A stretch of DNA of 58,392 nt from Prevotella sp. (GTDB lineage Bacteria > Bacteroidota > Bacteroidia > Bacteroidales > Bacteroidaceae): the NCBI GenBank assembly GCA_017443345.1, contig JAFSNR010000063.1, positions 1 through 58,392 on the forward strand, read 5' to 3'. Both the position numbers and the translations under genes were made by a program. Each line of letters opens with the position of its first letter. Position 1 is the stretch's first letter. Below the pieces are notes generated by a model. The model ran no database searches. It was not told the origin of the DNA and was given only the letters and a program-made list of their open reading frames with translations. This document shows positions 43,409 through 51,562 of the stretch, piece by piece.

Positions 43409-43753
43409 TTATTTTTTAAGCTTTAGTTTTTTCTCTAAGAATTCAATACCCTTCTGAGTCCAGACTGGATATACAATCTCGATCAGCTGCCCCTGGCGAT
43501 TGTACTTGAATGCTGAACGATTCTTGGTGAGACCTTGTCCTTGATATTTCAAGGTCAGTTGCAATACTCCGTCTACCTTCTTCAAGATGCCCAGATCTTT
43601 CAGACTACGGTTCAGATCGGGAGCGTTCATGCCGATACTGCGAGCAAACTCACTTGTCAGAGTGCAGTCCTCTGTGCCCTTGTTGCGCTTTTTCAGCATG
43701 TCGGCAACAATCTCGTTTGTTGGCTGTACAGCCATTTTTTCTTTCGTATTCAT
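43409..43753 (-). CDS. stand-alone KilA-C (phage antirepressor C-terminal) domain protein
   Basis: A 114-residue protein. CTLTSEFARSIGMNAPDLNR, SLKDLGILKKVDGVLQLTLK and YPVWTQKGIEFLEKKL follow the ANT/KilA-C pattern found at the C-terminus of phage antirepressors: a winged helix, then a K.QG..K...Y strand and 'WTQKG..F'. The usual N-terminal Bro or KilA-N half is missing. It may bind DNA or a repressor to switch the element's genes. It lies between the 108-residue and 296-residue genes in one leftward run. Confidence 0.8.
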   Translation of the reverse strand: MNTKEKMAVQPTNEIVADMLKKRNKGTEDCTLTSEFARSIGMNAPDLNRSLKDLGILKKVDGVLQLTLKYQGQGLTKNRSAFKYNRQGQLIEIVYPVWTQKGIEFLEKKLKLKK

Positions 43754-43814
43754 GCGCGTACCTTTATTATTATGTTCTTATGTTCTTCTGTCTGAAAATA
43801 CTGTTACTTTGTCT

Positions 43815-44141
43815 TTATAATCCATGCTTTTCAAAACATTCCTTACATTCCTCAGTCTCAGCATACTCCTCGAAGAACAGCGTCACGTCATCATAGATAC
43901 CTGTAATGTCGAAGCCCCTGCGCTCCATCAGTTTCTTGATCAGCACCGTAGCCTTAGCCAGTCCGAACACGGCTGCGCACATGCCGACAACACCCTTACC
44001 AGAATTGATAAGCACCTCTACCAGCTTGCAACTCACTTCCGTTCCCTTCTTCATAACCTTCAACGTATCCTCCGGACCAATTACATACTCCAGTGGTTGA
44101 GGATCACTCAGATGCATTCTTTTGTTCTTTCTCTTTTTCAT
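43815..44141 (-). CDS. hypothetical protein, 108 residues
   Basis: Basic N-terminus (MKKRKNKRMHLSDPQPLEYV). A central hydrophobic helix (GKGVVGMCAAVFGLAKATVL) could be membrane-associated or buried. The acidic C-terminus contains two closely spaced Cys (TEECKECFEKHGL). First gene of the leftward primase operon, 89 nt downstream of a near-consensus promoter box. No family recognised. Confidence 0.65.
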   Translation of the reverse strand: MKKRKNKRMHLSDPQPLEYVIGPEDTLKVMKKGTEVSCKLVEVLINSGKGVVGMCAAVFGLAKATVLIKKLMERRGFDITGIYDDVTLFFEEYAETEECKECFEKHGL

Positions 44142-44229
44142 TTTGTTTTGTTTTACGTCAGCCCCTTCAGCCGACCTTTAACATGATTAATAATGTGAAA
44201 TGTTTCTTGCAAGAACAATTTTCTGAGTG

Positions 44230-44237
44230 CAAAGGAA
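44230..44237 (-). promoter_or_regulatory. probable -7 box for primase operon B
   Basis: TTCCTTTG followed by cactcag on the minus strand, one base off the TAnnTTTG consensus. The stretch 44142-44229 is its leader; nothing else is visible between 44142 and 44304. Confidence 0.5.
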
Positions 44238-44304
44238 TAAAAAAAGCATGAATGGAAAAAAGAAAGAAACTTGCGTAGATTCCTCCATTTTTCCAACTCG
44301 CTGA

Positions 44305-44343
44305 TACAAAAAAAGTTGAGTACCTTTTCGAGTACTCAACTTT
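44305..44343 (-). terminator. strong terminator of the two-gene unit 44366-45449
   Basis: Perfect 12-pair stem aaagttgagtac/gtactcaacttt with an eight-base loop, followed leftwards by a T-run. It separates this unit from the primase operon. Confidence 0.9.
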
Positions 44344-44365
44344 CATTTTCTTCCAAGCTTATAAG

Positions 44366-44878
44366 CTAAAGATTCTCCAAAAGATAGTTTTCCACAGACT
44401 TTTTAATTAGCTTATCAGGCGACTCTCCGAGTTTCTTCCTTACAGGATGATCAACACCCTTATCTGGCTCCAGACGTTCTGCCATATGAGAGACTTTTAT
44501 CGCAGGCAAACAAATCTTATCAGCCATCATATGGAATATCTGGGCAACAAGATTACGATTAAACGTAGTATCCTGCTGCTTACCCTTGTCGTATACTTCT
44601 TCTCTTACCTCCTTTAATTCAAGGATACCCATCCAGATTTCATCATATCGTTCTTGATACTCCTGCCTTATTAGGGGCTTCAGTCTGTCTACATACTCCA
44701 TGATTGCTTCCTTCCCTTGTCCCAAAGTTGTATCAGGCATATCTTCCTTTTCTTTCAGGTCATCTGCTACTGTGGCACTTAGAGTCATAGTCCCGTGATT
44801 ATCCATCACGAAGTTTCCGATCTTCGCACCACTCTTAACAACTTTATCCGCAAATTCTAATTTCTGCTCGTCTGTCAT
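44366..44878 (-). CDS. hypothetical protein B of the structured-leader operon
   Basis: A 170-residue soluble helical protein: MTDEQKLEFADKVVKSGAKI, then GNFVMDNHGTMTLSATVADD near the N-terminus, a helical middle (EAIMEYVDRLKPLIRQEYQE) and end IKKSVENYLLENL. The MDNHG motif is shared with the C-terminus of the preceding gene. No family or catalytic motif recognised. It begins 4 nt after the upstream stop, so the pair is co-translated. Candidate two-component module (effector/partner), based on layout alone. Confidence 0.7.
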   Translation of the reverse strand: MTDEQKLEFADKVVKSGAKIGNFVMDNHGTMTLSATVADDLKEKEDMPDTTLGQGKEAIMEYVDRLKPLIRQEYQERYDEIWMGILELKEVREEVYDKGKQQDTTFNRNLVAQIFHMMADKICLPAIKVSHMAERLEPDKGVDHPVRKKLGESPDKLIKKSVENYLLENL

Positions 44879-44882
44879 AATG

Positions 44883-45449
44883 TTATTCGCATGTTATGTT
44901 TCCGTGATTATCCATAATGATATTGACATCAGCCTTTGGCGCATTCAGCACGAGTTGATGCGGACTCAGCACGATGCTTTTCCCATTATTATAATAAGGT
45001 GTCTCTTTTGAGCGGAGCGTATCTTTCTTTTTGAGCCGCTTCAGACAGTCCATAAAAGGATGCCAGAACAGTCCGTACCAACATTTTTCCTCAATAGCTT
45101 TCAGCTTTTTCTGGTTCAGAGAGAGGTGTGGCAGCGGTGTAAGCGATGCTACGACATACATCATCGAGAGCACAAGGTCTGCCCCATAGCTCCACTGAAG
45201 CCTCAGCTTGATGTCTTCTATATAGGAATTGATGTCGAATGACTTTGGGTTTTCATAGCTCATCCTGGCTAACTGGTAGTAAACCTCGTCAAATACTTGC
45301 TCTGCTTCAAGGGTGATGAAAAGAGAGTCGCCCTTCAGCTTCACAAATGTCTTGTAGAGTTCCTGATTCAGAGGGTCGTCCTTCAGGAACTCCTGTATTG
45401 TTGTCTTGTCTGTCCAGAGCATTTCCCTGGGAAGTTTTTTTATTTCCAT
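44883..45449 (-). CDS. hypothetical protein A of the structured-leader operon
   Basis: A 188-residue protein: MEIKKLPREMLWTDKTTIQE, a helical centre with a moderately hydrophobic stretch (YGADLVLSMMYVVASLTPL), then a basic patch (CLKRLKKKDTLRSKE) and a C-terminal beta tail ending NIIMDNHGNITCE. The hydrophobic stretch could be a membrane contact or core helix. Its mRNA has a leader of about 218 nt carrying a large hairpin. Not recognised. Lies between the primase operon and the type III restriction genes. Confidence 0.7.
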   Translation of the reverse strand: MEIKKLPREMLWTDKTTIQEFLKDDPLNQELYKTFVKLKGDSLFITLEAEQVFDEVYYQLARMSYENPKSFDINSYIEDIKLRLQWSYGADLVLSMMYVVASLTPLPHLSLNQKKLKAIEEKCWYGLFWHPFMDCLKRLKKKDTLRSKETPYYNNGKSIVLSPHQLVLNAPKADVNIIMDNHGNITCE

Positions 45450-45503
45450 TGCTTTAGTTCATTTTGGTTTTAGAAGAAAGCGTGAGCGATATTGGTATCA
45501 ACT

Positions 45504-45621
45504 GACTTATAGACCGGTAAAGCACTACACGAATTGAAACCGCCAAAGCTCACACCTAATCGACGCGAGCCAGGCAGACAATCTACTCGTGTTATGCTTT
45601 AGGATTACCGGTCTCTAAGTC
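45504..45621 (-). ncRNA. large structured leader RNA (or inverted-repeat element)
   Basis: 17-base arms, gacttatagaccggtaa at 45504-45520 and its inverse at 45605-45621, pair with one mismatch. Inner arms (agcactacacga at 45521, tcgtgttatgct at 45587) add about ten more pairs after a six-base bulge, and a gctc/gagc helix lies in the loop. The element is transcribed from the promoter at 45674 and ends 55 nt before the first gene. The nested stems favour an RNA structure. A small invertible DNA segment is the alternative. Confidence 0.6.
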
Positions 45622-45673
45622 TTACGAGAAAGCTGTCTTAGCTGCTTTTTTCTTATTTACTATTTTCGAAATG

Positions 45674-45681
45674 CAAAGATA
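45674..45681 (-). promoter_or_regulatory. -7 promoter box of the structured-leader operon
   Basis: TATCTTTG followed by catttcg on the minus strand, about 50 nt before the hairpin and 225 nt before the first start codon. Confidence 0.8.
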
Positions 45682-45720
45682 AAGCTTTTTATCGACATAC
45701 AGAAATATTTTTCAAAAAAA

Positions 45721-48700
45721 TTATTTTGTTACGATATTCCACAGTTCATTATAGTCTTTCACCACATCATAAGTGACGGCAGAGTTACTGATGGCAGCAA
45801 AATGCCTACGGGCACATTCTATCTTCACCTTTTCAGTTTCGCGATAGTCTGTTACCTCATCACTGCTGTAGCCCTTTGTCTCTGCAACAAAGTAGATATG
45901 CTTCACGTCTGTACCTTCCTTGAAAACAATGGCCCAGTCTGGATTATAATGGCCCACAGGAGTATTGATATAGAAGCCGCTGGGCAACTTGGTATATACA
46001 GCCACATCATTCTCCTGCTCGAGATTCTTTGCAAAGTTCATCTCAATGCCTTTGGAATCTACTACAACGATATCATAGAGCGACTTCTGCGACTCCAGAG
46101 CATTCACACCAAGCTTGCCTTTGAGTGAAGAGGCACTGAAGATGTCGGAGTCATACTCTCGGTTCGTCTTGTGATAGGCCACATGCTCTACAACTGCCAC
46201 AGCCTTACACTGGTTGATGATATTACCAGCCTTGATGATAAACTCCTCAGGGTTAGCCTTGAACATATTGAAGGTCTTTGGCGATATCCTCTTCAGGATG
46301 GTAACAATGGCTTTACGGGTGAGTCCCGTATCCTCCACGAGTTTGCCAATCAGGTCATACCTGACATTCTCACCTACAAGTTCCATTACCTTGTGCGTAT
46401 CAGCTTCCCTGACTCTCATCGCCATACCCGCCTCCAACTGCTTCTTGCTCTTAATCTCATCCATCGTACCTTCAACCACATGGATATTGATTTCAGATAC
46501 TTTCAGATGAGTATCCAATTCATAAACAGCGCGGAAGATAAGGTCTTCTGTCTTGAAGTTTACGGTATAATACGTCTGGCTGTTGATCTTACGCCACAGG
46601 TCCTGGAACTCCTTGCGGGCAAACTTCTGAGAGTCGAACTTTGCCTCACGATGCTTTCGGGCATCCTCGGGCTTCACAGACTCCGGATCGAATACAGCAT
46701 CCAGCTTCTTGACAATGCTATCTTTGAATTCATTATATTCCTCTCCGAAGTCGAGCACGCCCTGTTGCTTCTCATCAAAGAACTTCTGTGTCAGCTGGCC
46801 CTGCTTGGTGATATAGCCATTAAAGCGGAGCATGAAGTTGATATCGTTGGCGGTATCGTCATCCACCTGACGCTCATTGCTGCCATCGGCGTTCACAAGC
46901 GTCATACCCATAAACAGACTAGGCTGTACTTTCTGAGGACGGTCTCCAACAGCCTCAGCAATTTCAGTCTGTAGTTTGGCTGCAAATGAGTTGTACGACT
47001 CACTGGCTATTACAGTCAGTTCGTTAACATCGAACACACCTCCATGAAGTACGCTCTCATCCTGGCGCTCACCTTTATCATTGACACAGAGACGCATACC
47101 ACGCCCCACTTCCTGACGTTTTTTCGTCTGGTTATCGCTATCTTTCAGCGTACAGATCTGGAACACATTTGGATTGTCCCATCCCTCTTTCAGGGCAGAG
47201 TGTGAGAAGATGAATCGCGTTGGCTCATCAAATGACAGCAGCTTTTCCTTATCACGCATAATCAGGTCGTAGGCACTGGCATCATTCTCCATCTTCGACT
47301 CTGATAACTGTACGAAGTTACCTTTCTTATCACGGGAGAAATAGCCATTGTGGACTTCCTCAGCCTTAAATCGTCTCAAATATCTTACGTATTCAGGATC
47401 ATCGCTAAACTCCAGTTGAAGGTTGTTTACGATATCATTATATTCCTGCTCGAACATCTCGGCATAGATGCCTTTTGCGGTTCCGCCACCTTCAAGATAG
47501 ATACGATAATTATCCACATGATCGATGAAGAACAGCGACAGGCATTTGATCCCCATCTTAAACAGTTTGCGCTCTTTCTGGATATGCGATAGAATGGTTT
47601 CGCGAATCTGATGGCGACGCACATAGATCTCATTCACCTTACCTATCATCTCACCTTCATGCAGCACGGTGCCATTCAGCAGACGGATAGTGCGGTTGTA
47701 TCCATCGATACTTTCCACACGATAGCCATCTCGGTATTCCTCCAAGCCGCCAGACTTCTGATAGATATCAAAGCCGTCAGATACCAGTTCTGTCACCTGC
47801 TTCACACTGCTGGCGCCTTTCTTATCATAGCCTATGCGAGCCTGTGGATTGCCCTCGCTCAGCACGATGCTCTCCAAATAGAGATAGCCATTGGTTGCCG
47901 TAGTTCCTTTCTGCTCAATACCCTTTACTGATATCTTCTTCACCAGTTTCTTGTTATAAGCATCCATCGCATCAAGACGATACACCATATTAACAATATC
48001 GTCAGCTCTATGGGTGGCACTATATAATAAGGTAAAGAGTGGCTTGAATTCCTTCAACTTCGTGCGGGTAGCATTCTTCTTATCAGCTCCAAGAACACTC
48101 TGAGGCTCATCGATTATCAGAATAGGATTGGTAGAGGCTATCACATCGATAGGTCTGCGCGAGCGGAAGCTATCCAGTTTCATATAGATACGCCGGGCAT
48201 CCTCTCCACGCGCTGCAAAAGCCTGCGTATTGATTATCATCACGTGCATGTTGCTGTCGCTGGCAAACTGATCTATCTTCGTCAGCTGCTTCGAATCGTA
48301 GATAAAGCTCTGTATGCGCTTGCCATACTCCGCAGCAAAGTGTTCGCTCATGATTTCAAACGAACGGCTTACGCCCTCACGGATAGCGATGCTTGGCACC
48401 ACGATGATAAACTTGCTCCAGCCGTAGAGCGCATTCAGTTCATACATCGTTTTTATATAGGTATATGTCTTTCCTGTACCTGTTTCCATTTCTATGGTGA
48501 GGCGCAGGTCATCTGAGCCAAGAGTCTCTGAGGGTTTTAGCTGCTCAGCTGTCTGCTTGGCTCGGATATTATCCAGTGTCTGGAGGGACGAGATAGTTAG
48601 CGGCTGATTTCTATAGCCAAGCACATCGAAGGCTTCCGTCTGTCCATCACCCGACGTACCCATGTCGTGGGTAAACTCCAGCATAGCCTGGTTCCGCTGT

Positions 48701-48771
48701 CCCTTAAAGACGTCAGTTACAGCCTTTGCCGCATCGATTTGGAACTGTTGATGTTTAAATTTCAGTTGCAT
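45721..48771 (-). CDS. type III restriction enzyme, Res subunit
   Basis: A 1016-residue translocase/nuclease that needs the Mod subunit to recognise DNA. The N-terminal superfamily-2 helicase has Q-region KHQQFQIDAA, Walker A EMETGTGKTYTYIKTM, motif II ILIIDEPQSV, motif III LLYSATHR and motif VI QEVGRGMRLCVN. The C-terminal nuclease carries NPDWAIVFKEG and FVAETKG (D...ETK). Last gene of the leftward restriction island. It is separated from mod by two small membrane-protein genes and their terminator, so it may need its own transcription start. None is obvious in the 40-nt gap. Confidence 0.94.
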   Translation of the reverse strand: MQLKFKHQQFQIDAAKAVTDVFKGQRNQAMLEFTHDMGTSGDGQTEAFDVLGYRNQPLTISSLQTLDNIRAKQTAEQLKPSETLGSDDLRLTIEMETGTGKTYTYIKTMYELNALYGWSKFIIVVPSIAIREGVSRSFEIMSEHFAAEYGKRIQSFIYDSKQLTKIDQFASDSNMHVMIINTQAFAARGEDARRIYMKLDSFRSRRPIDVIASTNPILIIDEPQSVLGADKKNATRTKLKEFKPLFTLLYSATHRADDIVNMVYRLDAMDAYNKKLVKKISVKGIEQKGTTATNGYLYLESIVLSEGNPQARIGYDKKGASSVKQVTELVSDGFDIYQKSGGLEEYRDGYRVESIDGYNRTIRLLNGTVLHEGEMIGKVNEIYVRRHQIRETILSHIQKERKLFKMGIKCLSLFFIDHVDNYRIYLEGGGTAKGIYAEMFEQEYNDIVNNLQLEFSDDPEYVRYLRRFKAEEVHNGYFSRDKKGNFVQLSESKMENDASAYDLIMRDKEKLLSFDEPTRFIFSHSALKEGWDNPNVFQICTLKDSDNQTKKRQEVGRGMRLCVNDKGERQDESVLHGGVFDVNELTVIASESYNSFAAKLQTEIAEAVGDRPQKVQPSLFMGMTLVNADGSNERQVDDDTANDINFMLRFNGYITKQGQLTQKFFDEKQQGVLDFGEEYNEFKDSIVKKLDAVFDPESVKPEDARKHREAKFDSQKFARKEFQDLWRKINSQTYYTVNFKTEDLIFRAVYELDTHLKVSEINIHVVEGTMDEIKSKKQLEAGMAMRVREADTHKVMELVGENVRYDLIGKLVEDTGLTRKAIVTILKRISPKTFNMFKANPEEFIIKAGNIINQCKAVAVVEHVAYHKTNREYDSDIFSASSLKGKLGVNALESQKSLYDIVVVDSKGIEMNFAKNLEQENDVAVYTKLPSGFYINTPVGHYNPDWAIVFKEGTDVKHIYFVAETKGYSSDEVTDYRETEKVKIECARRHFAAISNSAVTYDVVKDYNELWNIVTK

Positions 48772-48814
48772 ATCTATTTTCTTATTATATTTCCAACATC
48801 AACACAGCGACACA

Positions 48815-48850
48815 TAAAAAACTTTCTGGAGAAATCATCTTTCCCCAGAA
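48815..48850 (-). terminator. terminator of the small membrane-protein cassette
   Basis: ttctggggaaa pairs with tttctccagaa (10 of 11), followed leftwards by agtttttt. Lies between the 36-residue gene and res. Confidence 0.8.
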
Positions 48851-48881
48851 CGTTTATGGAAGTTCAAAAGCAATCTGTATT

Positions 48882-48992
48882 CTATTTCAGGTTTGCCTCT
48901 TGATTCTCACGATGCATAGCAATCAAGTTATAGACGATGGCGATGGCCACTACTATAGTGATTGCCAAATAGAAATAACTCAGTGATGTCAT
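48882..48992 (-). CDS. 36-residue single-span membrane protein
   Basis: ATG ACA TCA CTG... reads MTSLSYFYLAITIVVAIAIV, then YNLIAMHRENQEANLK, ending in TAG. One clear membrane helix with a charged C-terminal tail. It follows the 91-residue membrane-protein gene by 11 nt and precedes a terminator, so both are probably one small operon. Sequence alone cannot distinguish a toxin-like peptide from a subunit of a larger complex. Easily missed because of its size. Confidence 0.6.
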   Translation of the reverse strand: MTSLSYFYLAITIVVAIAIVYNLIAMHRENQEANLK

Positions 48993-49003
48993 ATTTACCT
49001 ATT

Positions 49004-49276
49004 CTATTTTGTTCCTCGTTTAACTAATATCATTCCCAATATCAAGAGATTGAGCATCACGATTGACCCTGATACAAGATCCAAAGTATTCTCCTTTGAG
49101 AGATGGAAGGCATTTACTAATACCACTCCAGCAAATGTCAATTTCGACAAATCGTAACAATACTTGCCTAATTCAAAAAGAAACTCGTTCTTTTCTTTTG
49201 AGACTTGGACTGTTGTTGTCTGCGGCTCTATGTGCTGTCTGGTTTGGGCTTTTGCCCGTTCTCGTCTCGTACTCAT
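49004..49276 (-). CDS. small two-span membrane protein (DUF6722-like)
   Basis: About 90 residues from the ATG at 49276: MSTRRERAKAQTRQHIEPQT, then EKNEFLFELGKYCYDLSKLT running into a first hydrophobic segment (FAGVVLVNAF) and a second (LVSGSIVMLNLLILGMILV), ending KRGTK. The 'ELGKY..DLSKL.FAGVVL' block recalls the small DUF6722 family of Bacteroidales; I am not certain. It sits between mod and res, with its own promoter. The start is set by the promoter box ending only four bases upstream at 49280; in-frame codons above that would lie in the promoter. Confidence 0.65.
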   Translation of the reverse strand: MSTRRERAKAQTRQHIEPQTTTVQVSKEKNEFLFELGKYCYDLSKLTFAGVVLVNAFHLSKENTLDLVSGSIVMLNLLILGMILVKRGTK

Positions 49277-49279
49277 CGG

Positions 49280-49287
49280 CAAAGGTA
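49280..49287 (-). promoter_or_regulatory. -7 box abutting the start codon (possible leaderless mRNA)
   Basis: TACCTTTG on the minus strand, followed by ccgATG. Transcription from it would begin at about the ATG. A second box upstream at 49396 could give a normal leader instead. Confidence 0.55.
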
Positions 49288-49395
49288 GATAAAAGATTCG
49301 ACACTACCAAGCATTTTGCCAGATTTCACACATTTTTTCCTCATTTTTGCTTTCATACGCATTCAAATTTAAGTGAATAAAACTTGTTAACGCTG

Positions 49396-49403
49396 CAAAA
49401 TTA
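49396..49403 (-). promoter_or_regulatory. -7 promoter box TAATTTTG
   Basis: Followed by cagcgttaac on the minus strand, about 120 nt before the small membrane-protein gene. The rest of 49283-49491 holds no gene. Confidence 0.65.
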
Positions 49404-49491
49404 AGCATTTTCTGTGAATCTACCAAACTTTTCGGCAGAAATCTTTCCGATTACTGCAAAACTTCCTTGTGTCACTATGTCAAAGAACGCC

Positions 49492-49558
49492 AGCACACGG
49501 GGACTGTCCCTGCTGTGAGTAGCAAAGCGGATTACAGAGGGACTGTCCCCTGTGTGCT
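49492..49558 (-). terminator. long inverted repeat after mod, REP-like
   Basis: agcacacggggactgtccc and gggactgtcccctgtgtgct form an imperfect inverted repeat around about 25 nt. Directly follows the mod stop. There is no T-run, so it may stabilise the 3' end or be a REP-type repeat rather than a true terminator. Confidence 0.55.
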
Positions 49559-49560
49559 AA

Positions 49561-51550
49561 TCAAATCACTCTTACGTTATTCTTCACTTCCTGCTCTGTC
49601 CAGTTGCACTTCTGCTTAAACAGCTCGAAGAGATTCATCTTCTGTGCAGCCTCTTCGAAGCTGCTGTCTCTGAAGACAATCTTAGCAGGATACATATCAG
49701 CAATGGCATCAATGACTTTTTCTGTGATGATTCCATCAAAGCAAGCCACGAGGCCTCCTTCGTTCACATTATGAATTGTGCAGCCATCCACCTTCGTCTT
49801 TGTCATCGGCAAGTCAAGGGTAATACCCCAACGCAGCATACAATCAAAGAGTAAATCAAGGTCTGAGCGGTCTTCCTTGATGTTATCCACAAACATATCT
49901 AACTCTTCTTGCTGGTAGTCCTTCGGTGCAAAAGCAACATTCTTATAATTGCTCTCATCGCACTTGAATACACGGAAGCCAATATCCAGAGGTTTCTGCT
50001 CCCCATTGAACAAGTCCCCCTGCTTGGCCTTCTGCTCCTCTAAGATTTTCTTTCCAGCACGGCGGATACGCTCCTTGCCGATTTCGCAGATATTCTTATA
50101 ACCAGCTTTGTAAGCTTCGCTATCTTCATCCGTTTCTTCTGGCCATTGAACCATGATGAACTTATTATACCTTTTTTTATTAGCATTATTTAGAATAACT
50201 GCATGAGCTGTTGTTGCTGAGCCAGAGAAGAAATCCATTACTATATCTTTATCTTCAACGTAAAATGAACACAAATAGGACATTAATGATACAGGTTTTG
50301 GATAATCAAAATAATTTCCGAGTTCTCCCATGTCAGAAGTTGCTTTTTGTGTGCCTCCCATATTGTTCAGAACTGATATAACATGGCTTGCATTTCCTCT
50401 CTTCTTGATTGCCTCAATTGCTCCATTCTTTGTCATTACAAAAGTTGTAGCCTGCCCCTTTGTGTCAAAAACCTCCTTGAAGCCATTGTCTATAAATTCC
50501 ATAAGTTGTGCTCTAGAAGCCCACCCTGTGGTTGCAACAACTTCATTTTTTGTCTGATAGTTTTCTATTGTAATAGAATCACTATATCGAGGCCAAACGA
50601 CATTAGATTTATCAATGCAACATTCTGATACGTCAGACGGAAAACCTTGGGGTATTACTACATTCTCAATAGGATTCTTTATACCATTTTTTATTATTGT
50701 ATTTCTGATTTCTTCTTTGAATATCTTGCTTGTTTTGGGGATGTTTGGATCAATAGCTTCCGGAAGGTCAATAAAATCTTCATTTTTTGCATATAACAGA
50801 ATGTACTCATGGCAACTCTTAATTCGCGCTTGATTGTCAAAATTGCCGTCGGTTCTCCAACAGAAACAGGCCAATTGGTTGTCAGCACCAAACACCTCTG
50901 AAGTTATTTTCTTTAGGTTATCAATTTCCTTATCATTTATAGAAATGAAAATTACGCCATCCTCTGTAAGTAAACTTCTCGCCACCAACAACCTAGAATA
51001 AATCATCGAGCACCAATCAGAATGGAACTTACCATTACTCTCGGTGTTCTTAACCATTCGCTCACCTTCCTCATTGATAACGCCAGCAGCCTCATCCTCT
51101 TCACGCTGAGTGCGGTGGAAGTCATCATGATACACGAAATCATTACCCGTATTATAGGGAGGGTCGATGTAAATCATTTTCACCTTTCCCATATACGAGT
51201 TCTGCAGCAGCTTCAACACTTCAAGGTTATCCCCCTCAATATAGAGGTTCTGCGTGGTATCCCAATTAACACTCTCTTCAGGACAAGGGCGTAACGTCTT
51301 GCGGATGGGTGCCATTGCCTCGCGCTGAGCAGCGCGTTTTCCTACCCAAGTAAAATCGTATACTTCCGGCTCGTCGTCCGCTACGTTATCACCTAACAGT
51401 TCACGTAGTTTTCCCCAGTTAACGACTTGTTTTAAAGTACCCCCCCCCACTGATATCAGGAGCCTCTGTAAAGCAAGAGGGGAATAGTTGGTAGAGCGCA
51501 GCCAGATTCTGCTGTGCACCATCAATGGTCTCTTTGTTTAAATGTTTCAT
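49561..51550 (-). CDS. type III DNA adenine methyltransferase Mod, out of frame at a G9 tract
   Basis: The natural start is the ATG at 51550: MKHLNKETIDGAQQNLAALY, then QLFPSCFTEAPDISGGG. A run of nine G (51440-51448 on this strand) shifts the frame, giving a stop after 43 codons (51421-51419). With eight G the frame joins TLKQVVNWGKLRELLGD and continues to the end, 662 residues. The body is a beta-class N6-adenine methyltransferase with motif IV YIDPPYNTGNDFVYHDDF and motif I VMDFFSGSATTAHAV, plus a central target-recognition region that is AT-richer than the rest. Mod gives site specificity to the Res subunit. The tract makes phase-variable expression likely. Confidence 0.88.
51440..51448. 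repeat. homopolymer tract (nine C on plus, nine G in mod)
   Basis: Lies after codon 34 of mod, between DIS and the conserved KQVVNWGKL block. A slippage-prone simple repeat at the place where such tracts switch type III mod genes in other bacteria. Confidence 0.9.
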
Positions 51551-51562
51551 TTCTTAGTTATT

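Noticed and set aside
45504-45621. Structured element as a retron msr-msd RNA
   Set aside because: No reverse transcriptase motif in either neighbouring gene or anywhere in the window.
45504-45621. 17-base inverted repeats as an invertible promoter
   Set aside because: No good TAnnTTTG box lies between the arms in either orientation, no invertase gene is nearby, and the inner arms also pair. Kept only as a lesser alternative.
46171-46974. 267-codon plus-strand open frame inside res
   Set aside because: Antisense shadow of the Res nuclease gene; no promoter or family features.
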